DNA of 64,000 nt from NCBI RefSeq assembly GCF_002783505.1, contig NZ_PFGL01000056.1, positions 25,866-89,865 on the forward strand, written 5' to 3'. Made by a program: the position numbers and the translations under genes. This DNA comes from Shewanella sp. CG12_big_fil_rev_8_21_14_0_65_47_15. Lineage in GTDB: Bacteria; Pseudomonadota; Gammaproteobacteria; Enterobacterales; Shewanellaceae. The notes under the pieces are model-generated. The model had not been told where the DNA came from. It saw only the letters and a list, made by a program, of their open reading frames with translations, and searched no databases. Positions within the stretch are counted from its first letter, which is position 1, and every line of letters starts with the position of its first letter. Below, one piece after another: positions 12,120 through 18,497 of the stretch.

Positions 12120-13223
12120 ATGGCGTTAAATGGTGTTTCAATTCTTTGGGTTGAAGATGATCCTGTCTTTCGGCAAATTGTCGCCACGTTTCTCAGTGGG
12201 CGAGGTGCCGAAGTTGTACAAGCCTCCGATGGTGAGCAGGGGCTGGGTATTTTTAAGCAGCAGCATTTTGATATCGTCTTAGCTGATTTAAGTATGCCTA
12301 AACTCGGCGGCCTCGATATGCTGAAGGAAATGGTTAAGCTTGAGCCTTTAGTCCCTTCTATTGTGATATCGGGTAATAATGTTATGGCGGATGTCGTTGA
12401 GGCATTACGCATTGGTGCATGTGATTACTTAGTTAAACCCGTCCCCGATTTATTTATTATTGAGCAATCCATTCGCCAAGGATTACAACGTACCCACAAC
12501 GATGATCCCATGTTGGTAGATTTTGATGCGTTATCCCACCAAGAGCTAAACGATAACTTAGCGCTATTAGAGCAAAGTGTTGAAGCCGCGAAACAAGTTC
12601 AGCAACAGTTATTTCCCGCATCCAATATTAGCTATCCAACGGCGAAGGTGGATTATAGCCTATTCAAGAATAGCGACATCAGTAGCTATTTTATTGACTC
12701 AACCATGGTGGGTAGCGAGCATTTGATCATGTATATGGCGCATCTTTATCCTGAGGATAATCGTGCTGCTTTTGCGTGCGTATTATTAAGAAGTTTTGTT
12801 AATCAAAAGCTTAAAAACTATCGTAGTGGCCAGAGTACAACGATTATTGAGCCATTTAATATGTTGAGTTATCTCAATGAGCGCCTAGTAAAATCAGGAC
12901 TCGATATCACAGTCGATATCATCTATATCTCCATCGAATTGACTAAGTATCGCGCCGCCATTGCCCAAGCAGGTAAGGGACTGCGATGCTATCTACGCAA
13001 TGATGAAGGACTAAGCCCCTTAGCCCTTTCCGATAGCTTACAACTGGGGATGTTAGATTGGGGCAAACCCAGTATTCAATTCCGCACTATCTTGCCCCAA
13101 GAACAACTCTGTATTGCCACCAGTGATGCGCAACATAAACAGTACCTGCTGGAAAATAAATTTAAAGGTCTGGTTTATGATCCGACTATACCCGCAGGCG
13201 GATTTATGCAGTTAAGCTTATAG
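12120..13223 (+). CDS. RssB-like response regulator
   Basis: 367 residues from ATG 12120; a start 42 bp further upstream is open but lacks a good ribosome site. The N-terminal receiver has E12/D13/D14, phospho-acceptor D56 (LADLSMP) and K in YLVKPVPD. The C-terminal half (about 165-367) resembles the degenerate PP2C-like domain of RssB, the ClpXP adaptor that delivers the sigma factor RpoS for degradation: FFIDSTMVGSEHLIMYMAHLYPED-like start without metal-binding aspartates. So it is probably a regulatory adaptor and not an active phosphatase. Equivalence to rssB is likely but not certain. Confidence 0.75.
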   Translation: MALNGVSILWVEDDPVFRQIVATFLSGRGAEVVQASDGEQGLGIFKQQHFDIVLADLSMPKLGGLDMLKEMVKLEPLVPSIVISGNNVMADVVEALRIGACDYLVKPVPDLFIIEQSIRQGLQRTHNDDPMLVDFDALSHQELNDNLALLEQSVEAAKQVQQQLFPASNISYPTAKVDYSLFKNSDISSYFIDSTMVGSEHLIMYMAHLYPEDNRAAFACVLLRSFVNQKLKNYRSGQSTTIIEPFNMLSYLNERLVKSGLDITVDIIYISIELTKYRAAIAQAGKGLRCYLRNDEGLSPLALSDSLQLGMLDWGKPSIQFRTILPQEQLCIATSDAQHKQYLLENKFKGLVYDPTIPAGGFMQLSL

Positions 13224-13440
13224 GACGTCAAAGCTAGAATGGCCTTCGGCCTACTAGGACACTGCAAAAAGCACAGCTGCTAGAATCTAGGGCGTCGCTT
13301 CGCAACTTCTAGAACGCCACGGTGCGGCTCTAGGACGCTCGTAGACTCGCTGCTAGCTTCTAGGCCCGCCGCTTTGCGGCTACAGAACGTCACTGCGTGA
13401 CTCACCGATAACGGAACGGGCTTCGCCCTGACGGGAAATG
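13224..13440. repeat. Mini-hairpin mosaic repeat
   Basis: Directly after the RssB-like gene. Modules in order include CCTTCGGCCTACTAGG, ACTGCAAAAAGC, TAGAATCTAGG, CGTCGCTTCGCAAC, ACGCCACGGTGCGGC, ACGCTCGTAGACTCGC, GCCGCTTTGCGGC, GTCACTGCGTGAC and GGGCTTCGCCC. Each is a 4-6 bp palindrome with a short loop. No gene. Confidence 0.75.
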
Positions 13441-14345
13441 AGCTTGTGATTCCAATTCCCTTTGTCATTCCCGCGTACGACTGCATGGATGCAGAAGGTA
13501 GAATAACGCAGGAGCAGTTATCGACGCGGGAATCCATACAAAAGTCTTTTGGTGTCTTAAAGCGTTGTGAGTTAAAAGCCAAAAGCTGGATCCCCGCGTG
13601 CGCGAGGATGACGGCCTAATAGCAGAACGCTCCGCCATATAGCAGAACGCTCCGCCATTCCCGTCCTTTTTGGCATTCCCGCGAACGCGGGAATCCATAC
13701 AAAAGTCTTTTGGTGTCTTAAAGCGTTGTGAGTTAAAAGCCAAAAGCTGGATCCCCGCGTGCGCGAGGATGACGGATCTAATGGGGTTAATCTTGGCGAT
13801 TCTGATACTGGATCCCCGCGTGCGCGAGGATGACTACCAGCAAGTGTTTTGCCAGAACCCAATTTACACTGGATCCCCGCGTGCGCGAGGATGACGGCCT
13901 AATAGCAGAACGCTCCGCCATTCCCGTCCTTTTTGTCATTCCCGCGAACGCGGGAATCCATACAAAAGTCTTTTGGTGTCTTAAAGCGTTGTGAGTTAAA
14001 AGCCAAAAGTTGGATCCCCGCGTGCGCGAGGATGACGGGTGTTGATGGTCTCCACGTTGATAAAGACCTTATGGATCCCCGCGTGCGCGAGGATGACGGT
14101 TTAAAAACGAGGATGACGGCGTAAGAGCTGAATGCTCCGCCATTCCCGTCCTTTTTGTCATTCCCGCGAACGCGGGAATCCATACAAAAGTCTTTGGTGT
14201 CTTAAAGCGTTGTGAGTTAAAAGCCAAAAAGCTGGATCCCCGCGTGCGCGAGGATGACGGGGATGTTGATTTAGCAAAAGCCCCTTAACTGGGGCTGGAT
14301 CCCCGCGTGCGCGAGGATGACGGTTTAAAAATGAGGATGACGGCC
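13441..14345. repeat. REP/BIME-like composite repeat field
   Basis: Four imperfect copies of a composite unit of about 105 bp start near 13465, 13672, 13936 and 14157. Each pairs the palindrome ATTCCCGCGAACGCGGGAAT, a conserved spacer (CATACAAAAGTCTTTTGG... GCGTTGTGAGTTAAAAGCC) and a second palindrome GGATCCCCGCGTGCGCGAGGAT. Extra copies of the second palindrome alone are near 13808, 13868, 14071 and 14293. Related composites recur at 18.1, 44.5 and 46.2 kb. Such units are extragenic palindromes; open frames across them on both strands are by-products. Confidence 0.85.
13476..13524 (+). mobile_element. Short form (49 bp) of REP-loop element
   Basis: Lies between ATTCCCGCG and CGCGGGAAT, exactly in the loop of a REP palindrome. 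It begins ACGACTGCATGG and ends GCAGTTATCGA. Identical-length copies are at 21659-21707 and 22783-22831; long forms at 17977-18089, 44824-44937 and 46327-46440. No protein is encoded, so it would be non-autonomous. Confidence 0.7.
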
Positions 14346-14380
14346 TAAAAATTGTGAAGGGCAGGGTATGAGGACAAAAC

Positions 14381-14411
14381 AAAAAACGCTGCATTTCTGC
14401 AGCGTTTTTTT
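14381..14411. terminator. Bidirectional intrinsic terminator
   Basis: A perfect stem AACGCTGCA/TGCAGCGTT with a TTTC loop is flanked by A6 on one side and T7 on the other. It would terminate transcription in both directions between the convergent RssB-like gene and the POT transporter gene. Confidence 0.85.
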
Positions 14412-14424
14412 ATCGCAATCTAAG

Positions 14425-14645
14425 ATGATTAGCAGTGTAGAATCTGGACGCCACTACGTGGCTCTAGATTCTAAGCACGCTGCTTTGCGGCTACAGAACG
14501 TCACGGCGTGACTTACGGTTTACGGAACGGGCTTTGCCCTTACGGTTAAAAGCAAAGAAAGTTGCTTGCTTTTTTAGCTTTGCTTTGCCCTTACCGTAAG
14601 TGAGCTTGCGAACGTTCCGTTATCCGTCGACTGTGAATTTAGTGT
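14425..14645. repeat. Mini-hairpin mosaic repeat
   Basis: Downstream of the POT gene. Same modules as at 13.2 kb: GCCACTACGTGGC, TAGATTCTAAG, GCTGCTTTGCGGC, GTCACGGCGTGAC, GGGCTTTGCCC and GTGAGCTTGCGAACGTTCCG. No gene. Confidence 0.7.
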
Positions 14646-14666
14646 TCTGTATGCGTTGTACTCTGC

Positions 14667-16169
14667 TTATCTCTTAATTGCTTCGTGCTCGCCAGTGACG
14701 GCAATTTCATCTTCTAAGGCTTCAGCTTCAGAATGATGTTTAGTCTCTGCGCCGTGCATCCAATCAACCAGCTTATCCGCCATAAAGTACAGAATAACGC
14801 CAGAAAGTGCGGCAGTAATCGCAATACCTGAGAAAATCGCCATCGCATTAGCCAGTTGTTCCTCTACCTCACCACCATGGCCGATAAAAGAACCTATGTA
14901 TCCAGCGGTTAGATTTGCAATGAAAATAAAGGTAAACCAAGCACCCATCAAGAGTGAGATCATTCTTAGTGGAGCTAGCTTAGTCACCATTGATAAACCA
15001 ATTGGTGATAGACACAGTTCGCCCATAGTATGGAAGAAATAAGCGCCAACTAACCACCACATGCTTGATTTAGCAGATGCATCGCCCCCCATCTCAAGAA
15101 CAGCACCAATCATAAATAGGAAACCAATTCCTAATAGTATTAGCCCGAGAGCGAATTTTACTGGAGAGTTCGGTTCATTATTACCTAATCTTATCCAGAT
15201 CGAAGCAACTACTGGTGCAAATAGTACTATGAATATTGCATTAAGCGATTGGAAATATGTGGTGGGAACTTCCCAACTACCAATCATGCGATCGGTAAAC
15301 TCATTGGTGAACAAGTTCATTAAACCACCAGCTTGTTCAAAACCTGCCCAGAATATAATAGTGAATAGACCCATTATCATGATAACTTTGATACGATCTC
15401 GTTCAATTTTAGTAAGAGGTTCGTTCCTTACTTGTCCACGTTGCTCGTTCAACTCCCGCTCTAATTTTGCCGCTGGCTCTTTACCAATATTCCCTAATAG
15501 CTTTTGCGCGAAAAAGAACTGAATTACCAATGAAAGAAGCATACCAATGCCTGCACAAACAAATCCTGCTTGCCAGTTTTTAATAAAAACTTCTTGCCCA
15601 TTTATAACTTGAATACTGCCAAAACCGTTATAAGCTTCTGCGACCAAAATACCGGCAAGTGCAGCACCAACGTTAATACCCATATAGAAAACAGTGAAAG
15701 CACCATCTCGTCTATGATCGCCTTCGTTATATAGGTCACCTACCATTGTCGATATATTAGGTTTAAATAATCCGTTACCTAAGATTAAGCTCGCTAAACC
15801 ACAATAAAAAACGGTTGTTTCAAACCCAAGAATCCATGCATGTGGAGTTGCAAGCAGAAATTGGCCTGCTGCCATCATAGTGCCGCCAATATAAATGGCT
15901 TTACGTTGGCCCAAAAAATTATCAGCTAACCATCCACCTAGCAGCGGCGTGAGATAAACTAACCCTGTAAACCAAGCATAAAGACGAAGAGCATCAGCTG
16001 ATGTCCAACCTAATCCTCCTCCCTGATCGGCGACTTGGTCTGATAGATAAAACACCAAAATGGCGCGCATTGCATAATAACTAAAACGTTCCCATAGCTC
16101 TGTTGTAAATAGCAGGAACAATCCTTTGGGATGCCCAAGCATTGTCCCTTGTGGTTTTGCTACGCTCAT
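14667..16169 (-). CDS. POT/PTR2 family proton-coupled peptide transporter
   Basis: 500 residues with about 14 membrane segments. The POT signature ExxER is at the start of TM1 (ELWERFSYYAMR), and FKPNISTMVGDLY and the GAFTVFYMGINVGAALAGIL segment follow. Members import di- and tripeptides with protons across the inner membrane. The ATG at 16169 is preceded by AAGGTGG. It is a monocistronic minus-strand gene, with a bidirectional terminator about 255 bp after its stop. Shewanella carries several paralogues of this family; which one this is cannot be told here. Confidence 0.92.
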   Translation of the reverse strand: MSVAKPQGTMLGHPKGLFLLFTTELWERFSYYAMRAILVFYLSDQVADQGGGLGWTSADALRLYAWFTGLVYLTPLLGGWLADNFLGQRKAIYIGGTMMAAGQFLLATPHAWILGFETTVFYCGLASLILGNGLFKPNISTMVGDLYNEGDHRRDGAFTVFYMGINVGAALAGILVAEAYNGFGSIQVINGQEVFIKNWQAGFVCAGIGMLLSLVIQFFFAQKLLGNIGKEPAAKLERELNEQRGQVRNEPLTKIERDRIKVIMIMGLFTIIFWAGFEQAGGLMNLFTNEFTDRMIGSWEVPTTYFQSLNAIFIVLFAPVVASIWIRLGNNEPNSPVKFALGLILLGIGFLFMIGAVLEMGGDASAKSSMWWLVGAYFFHTMGELCLSPIGLSMVTKLAPLRMISLLMGAWFTFIFIANLTAGYIGSFIGHGGEVEEQLANAMAIFSGIAITAALSGVILYFMADKLVDWMHGAETKHHSEAEALEDEIAVTGEHEAIKR

Positions 16170-16641
16170 GAAGTTTCCACCTTAAGCTCGTGATTGCCTG
16201 TGGGCCCCTGAAACAGGATGATGTCGCCACAGAAAAATGGTTGTTGCTTATCCCATAATCGCCCTGAGTAACACGCTTTATCTGAAACGAGAAAATCAGA
16301 ATAAAATTGTTTAATTACTGCAGGTTACGTATGAGTTATTGTTACGTTCTTATAATAAAAGTAATATTTTATGCGTTAAATTGAATGTTTTCGCTAAAAT
16401 CCCACCTTATATACCCCTTAAAAGCAACTAAAGTCAATTTTGGCTTACCAACTGGCGACATTATCAGCGATTAGCGGTTAGCTCGAATTACTACTGATTT
16501 TGCTAATATATCTGGCATTTGTTCGCATACCGTTCAGCAAGGTCGATGAAGCGAAAAACTGCTTCCATCGGTCTTAGCAACTTTGCTATGATTGCGACCC
16601 GTGAATGGACATCACCTAACATAGGGTAGTGAGAGCAGTAG
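16170..16641. other. Divergent promoter region between POT gene and rfaH
   Basis: 472 bp without a supported gene, AT-rich. A TATGAT box at about 16586 is a possible -10 for rfaH but has no clear -35 at the right distance. No palindromic repeats of the types seen elsewhere occur here. Confidence 0.5.
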
Positions 16642-17142
16642 ATGAAGGCATGGTACCTTTTGTATTGTAAACCTCGTAGTGAAGCGAGAGCACAACAAAA
16701 CTTAGCACTTCAAAATTTAGAAACCTATTTACCCATGGTCTCTGAAGAGAAATCTCAACGTGGTCAGAAACGGATCTGTCGCGTACCGCTATTCCCAAAT
16801 TATCTATTCATCAATTTTGACCCAAGCCAGACAAGCGTCAAGCAGGTCCATTCTACCCGTGGGGTGAATCGTATCGTCAATTGTCAAGAAAAAATGACCC
16901 CCATTGACGACCGCATCATTCACGCCATTCGCATGAAAGAGTTAACGCCTTCCCACGCCGTTTTAGTCGATGAACCAGAACTAAAAACGGGGGAGAAAAT
17001 TCGCTTTAAAGATGGCCCATTTGTTGATTTAGAAGGTATTTTTCAAGAAAAATGCCCAAATAAACGTTGCCATGTTTTATTTAATATCATGGGGCAGGTC
17101 AATACCTTAACTGTTCCAGAGCAATCGGTTGAACGAATTTAA
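16642..17142 (+). CDS. rfaH: Transcription antitermination protein RfaH
   Basis: 166 residues; NusG-like N-terminal domain from MKAWYLLYCKPRSEARAQQNL through VPLFPNYLFINFDP and VNRIVNC, and a C-terminal KOW-type part (about 110-166, LKTGEKIRFKDGPFVDLEGIFQEK). RfaH binds RNA polymerase paused at an ops element and carries it through long polysaccharide operons. A perfect ops sequence lies 634 bp downstream, before the export gene, which strongly supports the assignment and implies control of the polysaccharide locus. Confidence 0.93.
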   Translation: MKAWYLLYCKPRSEARAQQNLALQNLETYLPMVSEEKSQRGQKRICRVPLFPNYLFINFDPSQTSVKQVHSTRGVNRIVNCQEKMTPIDDRIIHAIRMKELTPSHAVLVDEPELKTGEKIRFKDGPFVDLEGIFQEKCPNKRCHVLFNIMGQVNTLTVPEQSVERI

Positions 17143-17740
17143 GTTTGTGATGAAGCTCAAACGCTTTAGTAAGAATAATGCTTAGCAGCTTGTGAGACAT
17201 TGGCTATAGCGGCATAAAAAGTGTTTATTTTTTGTAAATTGATTTTTAAATTAAATCATTATGTTTCAATGTGTTACGAGTTAAATTTTGGGGAAGGATT
17301 TTTTGTTACTTTTATTCGGTTGGAATTTGAGCTGTAGGACTTGTGTTAGTGCATAAATCAGCCAACCGATGTAAGCCGTTTACAGTAGAATCCCGCAAAT
17401 TGATTTTTTGCGGCTAAAATCTCTTTGTACAACTAAAGTTTTACTGTGATGAAGCTGCAAGGGATTTATTTAAGCTAGCTTGCCAACATTAGCCAGTACG
17501 GTAGTGTTGCCACAGCTATTTGCGTTTAAATGGTTACCCCAAGCTGATAAAAACTGATAAAAATTGATAAAAATTGAAGGTCCGCGGTATGCAACATGGT
17601 CAGTCTTAGCGCCGACTAATCACCGCAAGCAAGTTAAGCTGCACAATATAGATACACAATATAAATAGGGTACTAGGCACTCTTAAAAATAAAGTGTCGG
17701 TTTCAGATTTATGTTATTACATTGAAAAATATGAATTTTC
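17143..17740. other. AT-rich region upstream of the polysaccharide leader
   Basis: About 600 bp with no supported gene. It holds three 10-bp direct repeats at 17545-17574 and a repeated ACAATATA at about 17642-17664. The promoter of the polysaccharide locus is expected here, upstream of the ops element, but I cannot assign -35/-10 boxes with confidence. Confidence 0.5.
17545..17574 (+). promoter_or_regulatory. Three helically phased TGATAAAAA(T/C) repeats
   Basis: Three head-to-tail 10-bp copies of TGATAAAAAY. One-turn phasing places all three on the same DNA face, which suits a cooperative regulator site or intrinsic curvature upstream of the polysaccharide operon. No cognate regulator is identified. 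Confidence 0.4.
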
Positions 17741-17776
17741 GCACCGCGAAGGGTAATTTAGAGGCCGCAATCTATG

Positions 17777-17788
17777 GGCGGTAGCGTG
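17777..17788 (+). promoter_or_regulatory. ops element (RfaH recruitment site)
   Basis: GGCGGTAGCGTG followed by C matches the ops core recognised by RfaH in enterobacteria without mismatch. It is 721 bp upstream of the polysaccharide export gene and downstream of rfaH itself, on the strand transcribed into the locus. Confidence 0.88.
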
Positions 17789-17919
17789 CCTGAAAGGCAA
17801 AAGACAGAAAAGTTTCTGTCTTTTAGCGGACGCCGAAAATAATTGTCTGGAACAATTATTAACAGCTTTAGCTGGTCCGAAGGATGAAGTACAGGAAGTA
17901 CTGAATAAGGCGTCTCGCC
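17788..17919 (+). promoter_or_regulatory. Array of six consecutive hairpins in the leader
   Basis: Stems in order: GCC/GGC at 17788-17798; AAAAGACAGAAA/TTTCTGTCTTTT at 17799-17824; AATAATTGT/ACAATTATT at 17838-17860; CAGC/GCTG at 17863-17874; AGTAC/GTACT at 17888-17902; GGCG/CGCC at 17909-17919. The second ends in T4 and could act as a weak terminator just after the ops element, which RfaH would overcome. This is RNA-leader architecture; function is inference. Confidence 0.6.
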
Positions 17920-17932
17920 CGCCACGCGGATC

Positions 17933-17941
17933 GGTAGCGTG
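17933..17941 (+). promoter_or_regulatory. Second, degenerate ops-like element
   Basis: GGTAGCGTG followed by TCTGAAAG repeats the GGTAGCGTG-CCTGAAAG of the first ops site 153 bp downstream, but the leading GGC is replaced by ATC. It brackets the hairpin array with the first site. It may be a duplicated or weak site. Confidence 0.5.
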
Positions 17942-17976
17942 TCTGAAAGTAAATAAATTCCGTTGGCATTCCCGCG

Positions 17977-18089
17977 AACGACTGCATGGTCAATTTTGTT
18001 CCATACAAAATATGACATTTCCCCCTCCATGGTGGTCAGATGCAGGAGGTAGAACGCTTTAATAGAAAGAGTGCAGGAGCAGTTATCGA
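17977..18089 (+). mobile_element. Long form (113 bp) of REP-loop element
   Basis: Inserted between CATTCCCGCG and CGCGAGAATC, the two arms of a REP palindrome. Starts AACGACTGCATGG and ends GCAGTTATCGA. Relative to the 49-bp form it has an extra segment of about 50 bp after ACTGCATGG and a longer segment before TGCAGGAGC. Other long copies: 44824-44937 and 46327-46440, both in the opposite orientation. Confidence 0.7.
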
Positions 18090-18107
18090 CGCGAGAATCT
18101 TATTCCT

Positions 18108-18240
18108 TCGTCATTCCCGCGAACGCGGGAATCCATAGTAATGTCTTTTGCTGGTTTAAAGCGTAGTGACTTAAAGCCCAAGAGCTGGATCCCCGCGTTC
18201 GCGAGGATGACGGCTTGAAAGCGAGGATGACAACGTAAGA
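18108..18240. repeat. REP/BIME-like composite
   Basis: GTCATTCCCGCGAACGCGGG... palindrome, spacer with GCGTAGTGACTTAAAGCC, then GGATCCCCGCGTTCGCGAGGAT palindrome. Diverged copy of the 13.4-14.3 kb unit, directly after the long REP-loop element. Confidence 0.8.
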
Positions 18241-18374
18241 GTGAGAGCGCTCAACTTTTTCAGTAAGCGCAGCGTTCTGTGAGTGAGCTTACGAGCATTC
18301 CGTAATCTGTCCACCGTAAGCGTAGCGTTCTGTCATCTAGAACATTACTGCGCAACTGCGATTATGCTTCGCTG

Positions 18375-18430
18375 CTAGAACCTAGAACCTAGAACCTAGA
18401 ACCTAGAACCTAGAACCTAGAACCTAGAAC
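18375..18430 (+). repeat. Eight tandem CTAGAAC heptamers
   Basis: Eight perfect 7-bp units, followed by a ninth with one change (CTAGAAG), 68 bp before the export gene start and inside the leader. Tandem heptamers are prone to slippage; because it is outside the reading frame any effect would be on leader spacing or folding. The rest of 18241-18374 is mini-hairpin mosaic. Confidence 0.9.
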
Positions 18431-18497
18431 CTAGAAGTCGCGTAGCGACGCTCTGCTTTCAACAATTTTACATTTTCAATCCAATCGGAGATATCTG

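Noticed and set aside
13441..14345. Possible CRISPR array
   Set aside because: Repeats are palindromic REP composites of unequal spacing, and the spacers are themselves conserved; no cas genes.
13280..14394. Several open frames on both strands with RPSSSRTRGSS-like or HPRARGDP-like protein repeats
   Set aside because: They arise from translating REP palindromes and their spacer; no ribosome sites, no protein-level conservation beyond the DNA repeat.
17758..18030. Minus-strand frame of 90 codons over the ops/hairpin leader
   Set aside because: It crosses the ops site, hairpins and a REP-loop element and resembles no protein; explained by non-coding leader.
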